From Halorarius litoreus (GTDB taxonomy: Archaea > Halobacteriota > Halobacteria > Halobacteriales > Haloarculaceae), in assembly GCF_024362405.1 (NCBI RefSeq), contig NZ_CP101454.1, forward strand, positions 2,294,001 to 2,358,000: DNA of 64,000 nucleotides. Direction: 5' to 3'. Made by a program: the position numbers and the translations under genes. Below are positions 43,061 through 51,941 of this stretch, piece after piece. The notes below the pieces were generated by a model. The model did no database searches. It was given only the letters and a program-made list of their open reading frames with translations, and had not been told where the DNA came from. Each line of letters begins with the position of its first letter. The first letter of the stretch is position 1.

Positions 43061-44113
43061 ATGCACTACCGTGAACTCGGCAACTCGGGAGTCGAGGTCA
43101 GCGAGGTCGGCTTCGGCGCGTGGGTCGTCGGCACGGACTGGTGGGGCGACCGCGACGAGGACGACGCGCTCGAGATGGTCGAGTACGCACTCGACGCCGG
43201 CATCACATACTTCGACACGGGCGACGTGTACGGCCACGGCCGCTCGGAGGAACTTCTCGGGAAGGTTCTCGCCGAGCGTGGCGACGAGATGACCGTCGGC
43301 ACGAAGGTCGGCTACGACTTCTACAACAATCCGCAGGCAGGCCACGGCGAACTCCCCAAAGACTACTCCGTCGACTACCTGCGCGACGCCGTCGAGCGGT
43401 CGCTCGACCGGCTCGGCGTCGACCACGTCGACTACCTCCAGCTCCACAACCCGAACGTCGCGGAGCTGACCGACGAGGTGCTCGACCTCCTGGACGAACT
43501 CCGCGAGGAGGCCGTCGCGGACGCCATCGGCGTCGCGCTCGGCCCCTCCATCGGCTGGCTCGCGGAGGGCGACTTCGCCATCGAACACGAGCTCGACGGC
43601 CTCCAGTACGTCGGCAACGTGTTCGAACAGGACGTCCACCGCCACTTCGTGGACACCGTCGAACGCACGGGGTCGCCCACGTCGCTCATCCCGCGGGTGC
43701 CGCACTCCTCCGGGCTGTTGAACGAGCAGGTCACGCCCGACACCGAACTCGGCGAGGGCGACCACCGTGGGTTCCGTCCCGACGAGTGGTACGAGACTGG
43801 CTGGGAGAAGCTCGAGGCGATTCGGTTCCTCGAACGCGACGGGGAACGGACGATGGGACAGGCCGCGATCCAGTGGCTGCTGTCGTTCGATTCGGTGGCG
43901 AGCGTGACCCCGACGTTCCGCTCGAAAGCCGACATCGACGAGTGGGCCGCCGCGTCCGAGACGCCGCCGCTCTCCGACGAGGAGCGCGAGCGCGTCGCCG
44001 ACCTGTACGACGAGAACTTCGGCGTCGACCGCTTCGACGGGATGGCGAAGGAGGACTACCGGACGAGCGTCGACGGCGACGACCTGCGGGACGCGAACCT
44101 GATGGCCGACTGA
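43061..44113 (+). CDS. Aldo/keto reductase
   Basis: The product has 350 residues. The catalytic tetrad is present: Asp52 and Tyr57 (YFDTGDVYG), Lys82 (GTKVGYD) and His129 (LQLHNP). A barrel of the AKR fold follows, with NADP-binding segments near the end (ASVTPTFRSKADIDEWAAA). It reduces aldehydes or ketones, or oxidises sugars, with NADP(H). The position next to the fructan genes may mean a role in sugar metabolism, but it is divergent from GH32 and not in its operon. A T-run hairpin follows the stop. Confidence 0.88.
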   Translation: MHYRELGNSGVEVSEVGFGAWVVGTDWWGDRDEDDALEMVEYALDAGITYFDTGDVYGHGRSEELLGKVLAERGDEMTVGTKVGYDFYNNPQAGHGELPKDYSVDYLRDAVERSLDRLGVDHVDYLQLHNPNVAELTDEVLDLLDELREEAVADAIGVALGPSIGWLAEGDFAIEHELDGLQYVGNVFEQDVHRHFVDTVERTGSPTSLIPRVPHSSGLLNEQVTPDTELGEGDHRGFRPDEWYETGWEKLEAIRFLERDGERTMGQAAIQWLLSFDSVASVTPTFRSKADIDEWAAASETPPLSDEERERVADLYDENFGVDRFDGMAKEDYRTSVDGDDLRDANLMAD

Positions 44114-44130
44114 CACCCGGCTACTGCCCC

Positions 44131-44144
44131 CTGATTTTTTCAGT
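44131..44144 (+). terminator. T-run terminator after the aldo/keto reductase
   Basis: CTGATTTTTTCAG begins 18 bp after the stop: a T6 run flanked by short complementary arms (CTGA/TCAG). Archaeal transcription commonly ends at such T-rich stretches. Confidence 0.5.
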
Positions 44145-44232
44145 CACCTTCACATAGTTGTCGGTGTCGTCGGTCGGACGGCACGCGGCCGCGACCGACG
44201 GCAGCGGGGCGTGCCTCTGACTTCCGCCCCGT

Positions 44233-46968
44233 TCAGCGAGTGAGCTCGAACTGCGCACCGCCAGCGTCACTCTCCGTCACCGCCACCGAGAAGCCGTGGG
44301 CACCGGCGATGGAGCGGACGATGGCGAGCCCGAAGCCGGTGCCGACCTGACTCGTGGTGTAGCCGCTCTCCAGCACCTGCTCCCGCTCGTCGGCCGGGAT
44401 ACCGGGGCCGTCGTCGGCGACGTAGAACCCCCGGTCGAGCGCGCCGACCTGGACGGTCACGTCGTCGCCGGCGTGCCGGAGTGCGTTGCCGAACAGGTTC
44501 TCGAACAGCTGTCGGAGCCGCCCGGCGTCGCCGTCGACGGTTGGGAGGTCGTCCGCGACCTCGAGCGTCGCGTCGGGCGCGTCCTGCGTCCGCCAGACGT
44601 CTCGCACCAGCGGCTTCAGGTCGACGGGTTCGACCTCCGCAAGCGTCTGCCCCTGTTTGGCGAGCGTCAGCAGGTCGCCGATGAGCGCCTCCATCCGGTC
44701 GAGCGAGCGGTCGACCACCGGGAGGTTCGGGTCGTCGCTGGACTCCATCGCCATCTCGAGCCGGCCCATCGCCACGCCCAGTGGGTTGCGGAGGTCGTGG
44801 CTGACGACGCTGGCGAACTCCTCGAGCTGTTCGTTCTGCCGACGGACGGTCGCCTCGCGGTCGGCCCGCTCCATCGCCGCGCGGACGCCCGCGGCGAACA
44901 GTTCGGCGAGCCGGACGTCGCTCCGGTCGAAGGCGTCCTCCGTCACCGAACTCACTATGAGCACGCCCTGGCTCCCGAGCGGCAACAGCAGCTCGCTCCG
45001 GATGGGCGTGTCGGGGTTCGCCGGCCTCGCCGTCCCGCCGTGCTCCAGTCGGCGCACCTCCCCGGTCTCGAAGGCCTCGCCCGCGACGCTCCCGTGGCGC
45101 GACAGCGCGGGCACCTCGCCCAGCAGCGCCTCCAGCGCCTCGGTCGTCGCGACCGGCAGGAGCTGGTCACCCTCGGGGACGTGGATGCCACAGAGCTTGT
45201 GGCCGAGGACGTCCCGGACGGTGGCGATGGCCGCCTCGGCGACCCCCGCGGGCGTTCGGGCGGCCTCCATCTGCTCGGTCGACTCGTATAGCGCCTCGAG
45301 CCGCTGGTGCTGGTCGGTGCGGTCGAGCGCCGCCGTCACCGTCGCGGCCAGCACGCTCCCGAGCACCACGTCGACGTCGCCGAACGCGCCCGGCGAGCGG
45401 GCGCCGGCCGTGAGCACGCCGTGGGTGCCGAGCGGGAGCGCCAGGACGCTCTCGAACGGCATCGGCGAGTCGAATCCGCGGGTGTCGTCGTAGCGCCGGA
45501 GCTCGCCGGCCTCGTAGGCGGTCCACGGCGGGGTATCTCCGGGGCGGAGCTCACAGAGGTCGATATCGAGCGCCCGGCGGCCGTCGGTCGCCGCGACCGG
45601 GTGGAGGTACGGGCCGTCCGCGTCGGTCTCGCGGAGGTGGACGGTCGCGAACTGGTGGCCGAGGACGTCCCCGGCGGTCCGGGCCGCGAGTTCGGCGACC
45701 AGCTCCGGGTGGGTGGCCCGCAGTAACGCCTCGCTGGCCTCGTTGAGCCCGACGAGCTGCTCCTCGTAGTGGGTCCGAGCGAGCGCGGACTCGACGCTGC
45801 TGCCCAGCAGCTCCGCGAGGTCGACGCTCACCTCGTCGAAGGCGGTCGGCTCCTTCGACGCGACGACGAACACGCCGTGGTCACCCAGCGAGACGGCGAT
45901 GCCGCTCTCGAACCCGCCGCCGAGGTCGGCCCCCGTGTCGATCCGGTGGGAGAGGACGCCGTCACCCACCTCGCCGAGCCAGCTGTCGGCCGGCCGCGTC
46001 GGTGACGAGCCCTCGGTGGCTACCTCGAACGCGGGCGTCGACGCGCTCGGCTCGAACGAGCCGTCGTCCCTGCGGGCGTAGATGGCGCTGAACTCCCGTT
46101 TGAGGACGCTCCACGTGCAGTCGACCGCGACGTCGAGGACGTCCTCGCGCGTCATCGCGGCCATCAACTCGCGGTTCACGGTGCCGAGCGCGACGAGCCC
46201 TCGCTGCCGACGCCGGTCGGCCGACTCCGGGAGCAGCAGCCCCATGATGGCGGGTTCACCCTCGTACTCCAGGACGCCACCGACCACCTCGACACGGCGG
46301 CGCTCGCCGTCTTTTCTGACCGCGGTGAAGCCGTACTGGACGCTGTCGAGCTCGCCGTCGAGCCGCTGGCGGACCTTCTCGCGGACGGCCGGGAGGTCGG
46401 CCTCGTCGACGATGTCGGCGGGGCCGATCTGGTCGGCGATTTCGCCGGGGTCGTAGCCGAGGATGGTCGCGAACCGGTCGTTCGAGAACCGGAACAGCCC
46501 GTCCTGGATGACGACCACACCGACCAGATCCTGTTCGATGAGCAGTTCGCTCCCGAGCACCTGCTCGCCCATCGCGGCGCGGCCGCGTCGGCGCGCGACC
46601 TCGGTTCGAAGGGTCTCGACGAGTCGCTTCGCCGAGTCGGGCTCCTGTTTCAGGATGTAGTCGGTGACGCCTGCACCGATGGCGCGGCTGGCGAGCGTCT
46701 CGCTCCCGGTCGCGGTGTAGATGACGAACGGAAGGGTGTCGTGACGGTTCCGGACGGTCTCGAGAACGTCGAGGCCGGTGCCGCCGGCCATGTGGTAGTC
46801 GGAGACGACGGCGTCGTACTCGGCTTCGTCGAGCCGTCGCGTCGCCGTGGCCGTGTCGGTCACGACGTCGACGGCTGCCTGCGCGAGTCCGTCCCGGATA
46901 CGGTCGGCAGTCAACTCGGCGCTGTCGCGCTGGTCGTCGACGACCAGCACGCGTACCTCGGGGACCAT
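44233..46968 (-). CDS. Hybrid sensor histidine kinase (REC-PAS-GAF-GAF-GAF-HisKA-HATPase)
   Basis: The product has 911 residues. An N-terminal receiver domain has Asp57 (VVSDYHM) and the Lys in YILKQEP. A PAS domain (about 150-255) is followed by three GAF-like sensor domains (about 260-400, 400-550 and 555-705), the phosphoacceptor His724 in SHDLRNPLG and an ATPase domain (NALRHAGDD, DDGPGIP, GTGFGLAIV). Receiver-first kinases of this type are common in haloarchaea and often signal to unlinked output regulators. No response regulator with DNA-binding domain is adjacent. The GAFs may bind nucleotide, heme or flavin. Confidence 0.9.
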   Translation of the reverse strand: MVPEVRVLVVDDQRDSAELTADRIRDGLAQAAVDVVTDTATATRRLDEAEYDAVVSDYHMAGGTGLDVLETVRNRHDTLPFVIYTATGSETLASRAIGAGVTDYILKQEPDSAKRLVETLRTEVARRRGRAAMGEQVLGSELLIEQDLVGVVVIQDGLFRFSNDRFATILGYDPGEIADQIGPADIVDEADLPAVREKVRQRLDGELDSVQYGFTAVRKDGERRRVEVVGGVLEYEGEPAIMGLLLPESADRRRQRGLVALGTVNRELMAAMTREDVLDVAVDCTWSVLKREFSAIYARRDDGSFEPSASTPAFEVATEGSSPTRPADSWLGEVGDGVLSHRIDTGADLGGGFESGIAVSLGDHGVFVVASKEPTAFDEVSVDLAELLGSSVESALARTHYEEQLVGLNEASEALLRATHPELVAELAARTAGDVLGHQFATVHLRETDADGPYLHPVAATDGRRALDIDLCELRPGDTPPWTAYEAGELRRYDDTRGFDSPMPFESVLALPLGTHGVLTAGARSPGAFGDVDVVLGSVLAATVTAALDRTDQHQRLEALYESTEQMEAARTPAGVAEAAIATVRDVLGHKLCGIHVPEGDQLLPVATTEALEALLGEVPALSRHGSVAGEAFETGEVRRLEHGGTARPANPDTPIRSELLLPLGSQGVLIVSSVTEDAFDRSDVRLAELFAAGVRAAMERADREATVRRQNEQLEEFASVVSHDLRNPLGVAMGRLEMAMESSDDPNLPVVDRSLDRMEALIGDLLTLAKQGQTLAEVEPVDLKPLVRDVWRTQDAPDATLEVADDLPTVDGDAGRLRQLFENLFGNALRHAGDDVTVQVGALDRGFYVADDGPGIPADEREQVLESGYTTSQVGTGFGLAIVRSIAGAHGFSVAVTESDAGGAQFELTR

Positions 46969-47039
46969 ACCCCGTTACAGAGCAGGTGGGGCTAAAATGT
47001 TCGTGTCAAAATCCGAGTGACAAGTCGGCACGTGTTCCG

Positions 47040-48962
47040 CTACGCGAGGAAGACGTGACGCGGTCGGTCGGCAAGCACGTCACGGCCCCACTGGACCGTC
47101 TCGCGGAAGGCGTCCGAGCGGAAGAACCCCATCGCGTCGTCCTTCGAGCCCCACTGGCTCGCGATGAACATGTCGTTCTCGTCGTCGACGTTCACCATCA
47201 GGTCCGTCTCGTGGTGGCCCTCCATGTCGGCGAGCATCCCGCCGACGGTCTCGAACCGCTCGACGAACTCCTCGCGGTGGTCGGGCTTGACGGTGTAGAA
47301 CATCCCCATCGTCCCGAAGCCGGAGCCCTCGCCCGCGCGACTCGCGGCTTCGCCGCTCGCTCCTTCCGCGGGTCCCTGACCCGCGCGGCGGACGATGCCG
47401 GGGAGGTCCGAGAGGTAGCCACCGGCGGTTTCGGCGGCGTCCGCGGTCTCCCACAGCGAGACGACGGCGGCGCGGTCGGTCTGCGTGCCCCGGTACAGCG
47501 ACGTGCCGACGTGGGTGTCGTAGCGGTCGAACCCGTCGGCGAGACTCGACACCTCTGCAGCGAGTTCGTCGAGGTCGGCCTCCGAGTAGAGCACCATCGC
47601 GTAGACGTCCTCGCCGTGCGGCTGGCCGGCGTAGATGTCGAGGTCGGTCAGCTCGGCGCGGATGTCCGCGTCGTCGTCGGTGCTCTCGACTTCGGAGTCG
47701 CCGCCGGCGTCCGCGTCACCGAGCGGCGCGCCGACGCCACGCTCGACGCCGGGGAGGTCGAAGAGGAACCCGGAGGCGGTGTTCGCAGCGCGCTCGTTCT
47801 TCCAGAGCGAGACGGCCACCGTGTGGCCCGCGTCGGCGCGAATCGCGGTCAGGAGATGCGTGTCGTAGTGCTCGAAGTTTCCACGGAGGCCGTCGACGTC
47901 GTCGACCATCTCCTCGGCGTCGGCGTCGGAATAGACGACGAGCCCGTAGCCCGCCTCTGGGTACTCGTCGGCGTCGATTCCCACCTGCCGGAGGGTCTGT
48001 TCGAGTTCGTCGGTCGACGTCTCGTCGTGTGGGGCCTCGCCCTGTGCCTGTGGTGGGCGGCCCGCCGACGTGCTCGCGTCACTCGTCTCTTCCTCGTCGT
48101 CTTCCGCGTGGGGATGGCCCGACGACTCGTCACCTTCGTCGGCGTGCGGATGAGCGGCGTCGTCCGACTCGCCGTACGCTGGCAGCGGTTCGCCAGCCAG
48201 GAGCTTCGGGAGGTCGGCAGGGGCGAAGCGGCGGCCGAAGTAGAACGGGCCGAACTCCGCGAACCGCGAGGAGGAGGGGTCGAACCGCATCTCGTACAGG
48301 AGGTGTTTGATTTCGGTGGGGTCCGCTGCGAACAGGGTGACGCCCCACTCGTAGTCGTCGAAGCCGAGACTCCCCGTGATTATCTGCGTGACCTTTCCGG
48401 CGTACTCGCGGCCGATCTCACCGTGGCCCGAGATGAGCTCCGCGCGCTCGTCGAACGGCAGGTCGTACCAGTTGTCCTCGCCCTCCCGTCGTTTGTCCAT
48501 CGGGTAGAAACAGACGTGCTCGGCGTCCGGGATGGTGGGGTGGAGTCGCTGTTGCAGGTAGTTCCGGGTACCTGCGGACTCGATGTTCTCGATGCCCTGT
48601 TCGAGTTCCTGGGTGACGTAGCCCGAGATTTCGGTCACGGACACGTACGAGGTGGCGCGCTCGGTGAACGCCGCGAACGCGGTCTGCTCGAAGGCGCGTT
48701 CGGCGCGGTCGAGCTGTTCGGTCGACGGCCGGAGATGCAGGACCATGAGGTCGGCCTTGTGGCCCATCATCGAGAACAGGGCCGAGCCGCCCTCGTCCGA
48801 ATCGTCGAGCGCCTCGTGTGCCTCGAAGAACTCGACGGCCCCCTCCAGTGCGCGTTCGCGTTCGCGCTCGGGGGCCGCCCGCCAGGCGTCCCAGTCGATA
48901 CGGCGGAGGTCGTGCAGGGCGTACCAGCCCTCCTCCGTCACCGGGGGTTCGCGTCGCTCCAT
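47040..48962 (-). CDS. pitA: PitA-type heme protein: Cld/HemQ domain, two repeats and Abm domain
   Basis: The product has 640 residues from ATG 48962. Residues 1-255 are a chlorite dismutase/HemQ-type domain, with Tyr153 (CFYPMDKRR) and His180 (SGHGEIGR), the position of the heme ligand. A His/Asp/Glu-rich linker (about 262-320; HPHADE, HPHAEDDE) follows. Residues 322-410 and 436-527 are two mutually similar beta-alpha units (YGLVVYSDADAEE / YAMVLYSEADLDE; FEHYDTHL / FDRYDTHV). Residues 548-632 form an antibiotic-biosynthesis-monooxygenase (Abm) domain. Haloarchaeal PitA is known as a Cld-Abm fusion. The role in heme handling or oxidative stress is inferred. Confidence 0.85.
   Translation of the reverse strand: MERREPPVTEEGWYALHDLRRIDWDAWRAAPERERERALEGAVEFFEAHEALDDSDEGGSALFSMMGHKADLMVLHLRPSTEQLDRAERAFEQTAFAAFTERATSYVSVTEISGYVTQELEQGIENIESAGTRNYLQQRLHPTIPDAEHVCFYPMDKRREGEDNWYDLPFDERAELISGHGEIGREYAGKVTQIITGSLGFDDYEWGVTLFAADPTEIKHLLYEMRFDPSSSRFAEFGPFYFGRRFAPADLPKLLAGEPLPAYGESDDAAHPHADEGDESSGHPHAEDDEEETSDASTSAGRPPQAQGEAPHDETSTDELEQTLRQVGIDADEYPEAGYGLVVYSDADAEEMVDDVDGLRGNFEHYDTHLLTAIRADAGHTVAVSLWKNERAANTASGFLFDLPGVERGVGAPLGDADAGGDSEVESTDDDADIRAELTDLDIYAGQPHGEDVYAMVLYSEADLDELAAEVSSLADGFDRYDTHVGTSLYRGTQTDRAAVVSLWETADAAETAGGYLSDLPGIVRRAGQGPAEGASGEAASRAGEGSGFGTMGMFYTVKPDHREEFVERFETVGGMLADMEGHHETDLMVNVDDENDMFIASQWGSKDDAMGFFRSDAFRETVQWGRDVLADRPRHVFLA
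47344..47384. repeat. Two tandem hairpins inside the pitA linker
   Basis: GCGGC-TTC-GCCGC (47344-47356; on the coding strand a GAA triloop) and GCGGGT-CCCTG-ACCCGC (47368-47384). They encode the Gly/Ala/Glu-rich linker before the Abm domain. The first has the same C(GAA)G cap as the intergenic mini-hairpins. Confidence 0.6.
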
Positions 48963-49006
48963 GGTCGGGGTTCGGATTCGTGGGGGAAGGGTAGTTCGGT
49001 TTGCGT

Positions 49007-49029
49007 GTGGCCGACCGCAGGGAGGCCAC
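49007..49029. repeat. GNA mini-hairpin between pitA and the MFS gene
   Basis: GTGGCC (49007-49012) pairs with GGCCAC (49024-49029) around GACCGCAGGGA. The loop fits the family consensus with N = C and N' = G. A further loop match lies at 49048-49058 and a 5-bp CACGC/GCGTG hairpin at 49063-49077. Confidence 0.75.
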
Positions 49030-49093
49030 GTTATTGCGAGCGGGAGCGAACGGAGTGAGTGACACGCGAGCAGCGTGACGACCAGAGCCACGG

Positions 49094-50314
49094 TCAGTCC
49101 GCGGGCGTCACCACCGTCGCCTCGTCCGCGAACGGCGAGTCGACGACGAGCACCACGCTGGCCGCCAGCAGGAACGCGGCGCCGACGACGGCGACGGCGA
49201 CGAACGGGTCGTAGGCGTCGGCGACGACGCCCGCGCCGAGGACGAACGGGAGCCGCGTGACCGACATACACAGCGAGGCGGCAGACAGCACCGTCGCCCG
49301 TCCGACCGAGGCGACGCGGTCGTTCAGGTAGCGCATGCGGACGGTGACGTGCATCGGTCCGAGCGCCTTCAGCACGAAGAACGCGGGGATGGCGAGTGCG
49401 GGGGCGAACAGGGGCGCGAGGAGCACGCTCGCCACGACGACCGGGAGGCCGACGATGGTGCGTTCGGCGCCCAGTCTCCCCTCCAGCCAGCCGGCGCGGT
49501 CGCTCGTCACCGCCGAGACGACCGTGAACGCGGCGTACAGCAGCCCCAGCGTCGCCTCCTCGGGAACCCTGGCTGGAACGACCGCGAGATACGGGTCGAG
49601 CGTCTCGACGGCGATGGGCTGGACGAACCCGTTGGCGGCCCGCACCACCCCGGACGCGAGCGCGACGAACAGGACGAACGCCCGGAGGTTCCCGGTGAGG
49701 AGCTGGTCTCGGAGGGTTCGGGCGGCGGCCGTGAGGTCGAACCCGTCCGCGTCGTCGGTCGGGTTCACGCGCGGGAACGTCAGCAGGAGGCTCGCCGAGA
49801 GGAGGTTCACGCCCGCCATCGCGAAGAACGGATAGGCGTGGTCGAGCACGTACAGCGGGCCGGAGGCGACGAGCATGAGGACGCCGCCCCACCGGCGGAT
49901 GGCCTCGCCGCGCCCCCTGATGTGGGTGTAGCGGTCCTCGATGCCGGCCGCTGCGAGCACGTCGTAGAGGTAGGCGTCGAGCGTGCCCGATTGGGTGGCC
50001 TCTGCGAGCCCGACGACGGCGGAGACGGCGACGAGTGCCGGCAGGGTGTGGACCCCGATGTAGCCGAGCTGGCCGCAGAAGAACAGTAGGGCGGCGACGA
50101 TACAGCTCGCCCGGCGACCGAACCGGTCGGCGAGCACGCCCGAGGGGAGTTCGCCGACGAGCCTGGCGACGGCCATCGCGGTCCCACCGAGCGCGAGCGC
50201 GGTGAACGAGAACCCGCGCGAGAGCAGGTACACCGTCAGGATGGGCCACATGAACCCCGGGAACGTCGTCGGCCGGTAGAGGTAGTACTTCAGGACGGTG
50301 CGCCGGGCGCTCAC
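49094..50314 (-). CDS. MFS transporter
   Basis: The product has 406 residues if the GTG at 50314 (VSARRTVLKYYLYRP) is the start; no ATG is available and the frame upstream to 50458 is Pro/Arg-rich, unlike a haloarchaeal N-terminus. About 12 transmembrane helices are predicted. The MFS signature between helices 2 and 3 reads GVLADRFGRR. It probably exports small molecules or drugs; the substrate is unknown. It begins 145 bp after the regulator at 50459 on the same strand and may be in its transcript. Confidence 0.82.
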   Translation of the reverse strand: MSARRTVLKYYLYRPTTFPGFMWPILTVYLLSRGFSFTALALGGTAMAVARLVGELPSGVLADRFGRRASCIVAALLFFCGQLGYIGVHTLPALVAVSAVVGLAEATQSGTLDAYLYDVLAAAGIEDRYTHIRGRGEAIRRWGGVLMLVASGPLYVLDHAYPFFAMAGVNLLSASLLLTFPRVNPTDDADGFDLTAAARTLRDQLLTGNLRAFVLFVALASGVVRAANGFVQPIAVETLDPYLAVVPARVPEEATLGLLYAAFTVVSAVTSDRAGWLEGRLGAERTIVGLPVVVASVLLAPLFAPALAIPAFFVLKALGPMHVTVRMRYLNDRVASVGRATVLSAASLCMSVTRLPFVLGAGVVADAYDPFVAVAVVGAAFLLAASVVLVVDSPFADEATVVTPAD

Positions 50315-50458
50315 GGTCGTCGGGGGCTCGGGGGGACGGTCTGGCGGCGGGGCGTCGAGTCGGGGGGAGAGCCTGTCGTCACGGGGACCAGCGCGGGGGG
50401 CCGCGCGGTCGAGGGGAGTACGTGGTGTGAAAAAAGCGATTTGCGAAGGACCCTTCAC

Positions 50459-51325
50459 CTACGCGTCGCCGCGGACCCGGCGGGTCGTGACGACCTCGCC
50501 GTCCGGGGCCACCTCCACCTCCAGTCGCTCGCCGTCGCGCTCGATGGTCTGGCGGTAGTGGACCGGGTCCTCGGACAGCAGTTCGACCGCCGGGTCCATC
50601 ACGAAGTCGAACGCCCAGTACGGGTGGTCGTCGACCGACTCGCCGTGGTCCCAGAGGAACGCGACGACCGCGGGGTGGTCGAGCAAGTACGACCCCAGCG
50701 ACGACCAGAGGCGCGCCTCACAGCCGGCACAGCGCTTGAGGACGTGGTGGCCGTCCAGCGGTACCTCGTCGGGGTGGACGAGTTCGATGGCGATCTCGCG
50801 GCTGCAGAACGGACACAGCCCAGCGTTCGCCATCCGGTTGTACTCGCGCGAGCGGACGTGTGCTCCCCACGCCAGCGACTCGTCGTCGCGGTCGCGGACG
50901 CCGGCGGGCGGAAAGAGCAGCCAGCAGGCGATCAGCTCGCAGTCCGGGCACTCGACGACGGTCTCGCCGTCACGGTACTCGAGTTCGAGGTCGGCCGAAC
51001 AGCGGGGGCAGGTCGTCTCGAGGTCGACCGGACCGCGCTCGGGTATCTCCCCGAACACGCCGGAGGCGAGCAGGTCGACGACCTGGACGCCCGCCGGGCG
51101 CATCGCGTACCCCTCGTCGGTCTTCCGGAGGTAGCGATCCGTCAACTGTGAGAGGTGGTAGTTGAACCGGCCGGAGTCGCGGACGCCGACCGCGTCCTGC
51201 AGGTCCGAGTAGCTCGTCGGGCCGCGGCGGTCCTCCTCCCACAGCGTCGTGAGGATGCGGACCCGGAGGGGGTCCGAGAGGAGGTCGAACGCGTCGGCGA
51301 CGACCTCCGGGTCGGGCGCGTCCAT
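50459..51325 (-). CDS. ArsR-like winged-helix regulator with zinc ribbons
   Basis: The product has 288 residues from ATG 51325 (MDAPDPEVVADAFDLLSDPLRVRIL). The winged helix spans about residues 8-75 with recognition helix GVRDSGRFNYHLSQL. Four CxxC pairs follow (CPRC, CPDC, CPFC, CAGC), giving two zinc-ribbon units. It is a paralogue of 33185-34111. Directly upstream, between it and the divergent acetyltransferase gene, is a perfect 18-bp palindrome, the obvious candidate binding site. Autoregulation together with control of the acetyltransferase, and perhaps of the downstream MFS gene, is inferred. Confidence 0.8.
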   Translation of the reverse strand: MDAPDPEVVADAFDLLSDPLRVRILTTLWEEDRRGPTSYSDLQDAVGVRDSGRFNYHLSQLTDRYLRKTDEGYAMRPAGVQVVDLLASGVFGEIPERGPVDLETTCPRCSADLELEYRDGETVVECPDCELIACWLLFPPAGVRDRDDESLAWGAHVRSREYNRMANAGLCPFCSREIAIELVHPDEVPLDGHHVLKRCAGCEARLWSSLGSYLLDHPAVVAFLWDHGESVDDHPYWAFDFVMDPAVELLSEDPVHYRQTIERDGERLEVEVAPDGEVVTTRRVRGDA

Positions 51326-51359
51326 ACCTGAGGTACTCGTCGGGTGACAAAAGCGGTCG

Positions 51360-51377
51360 GGTGAAGCGCGCTTCACC
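51360..51377. promoter_or_regulatory. Perfect 18-bp palindrome, candidate operator
   Basis: GGTGAAGCGCGCTTCACC equals its own reverse complement. It is 35 bp from the regulator ATG and 36 bp from the acetyltransferase ATG, covering both promoter regions. Symmetric sites of this size are typical for dimeric winged-helix proteins. Confidence 0.6.
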
Positions 51378-51412
51378 AAACGCCTTTGGCCACCCCCACG
51401 CCCAGTCACGGT

Positions 51413-51940
51413 ATGCCCGGTCCCACGTTCCTCGAAGGCGACCGTATCGACCTCCGGACCGTCGAGCGCGAGGACCTCGACCTGCTTCAGCGCTCGAGAA
51501 ACGACCCGGCCATCCGCGAGTGGCTGACGTTCACCACGCCGTCGACGAGCGACGAGGTCGAGTCGTTCTACGAGAACGTCATCGTCGACGGTGACAACGT
51601 CAATCTGCTCGTGTGCCCGGACGACGAGGCTGTCGGCGCAGCCGTCCTGTTCGACGTGTCGCGTCACTCGGCGGAGTTGGCGGCGTGGCTCCTGCCGGAG
51701 TACCACGGCGAAGGATACGGCCGGGAGGCGACCGAACTGCTCGTCGGCCACGGCTTCGAGGGGCTGGGGCTCCACCGCATCCGGGCCAAAGCCCTCCGGG
51801 ACAACGACGCCTCGCGGGCGACGCTCGAATCCCTCGGGTTCACGGAGGTAGGGGTCGCCCGCGACGCGGTGTTCCAGCGCGGGCGCTACCACGACATGGT
51901 CCGGTACGACATGCTCGCCGAAGAGTGGCCCGCCGAGTGA
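51413..51940 (+). CDS. GNAT acetyltransferase, RimJ/RimL-like
   Basis: The product has 175 residues from ATG 51413 (MPGPTFLEGDRIDLRTVERED). The GNAT pattern is clear: a first strand and helix with LRTVEREDLDLLQRSRND, the acetyl-CoA site LLPEYHGEGYGREA, and LHRIRAKALRDNDASRATLESLGF with the conserved Asn. RimJ/RimL-like members acetylate protein N-termini or small amines. It is divergent from the zinc-ribbon regulator across the 18-bp palindrome and ends one base before the convergent protease gene's stop. Confidence 0.9.
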   Translation: MPGPTFLEGDRIDLRTVEREDLDLLQRSRNDPAIREWLTFTTPSTSDEVESFYENVIVDGDNVNLLVCPDDEAVGAAVLFDVSRHSAELAAWLLPEYHGEGYGREATELLVGHGFEGLGLHRIRAKALRDNDASRATLESLGFTEVGVARDAVFQRGRYHDMVRYDMLAEEWPAE

Positions 51941-51941
51941 G

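Noticed and set aside
46986..49058. 690-codon plus-strand frame opposite pitA
   Set aside because: Long antisense frames are normal in very GC-rich DNA. The product is Val/Arg-rich with no domain, while the minus-strand frame is a clear Cld-Abm protein.
50315..50458. Longer N-terminus for the MFS transporter up to a GTG at 50458
   Set aside because: The added 48 residues are Pro/Arg-rich and lack the acidity of real haloarchaeal N-termini; the GTG at 50314 opens directly onto the first membrane helix.
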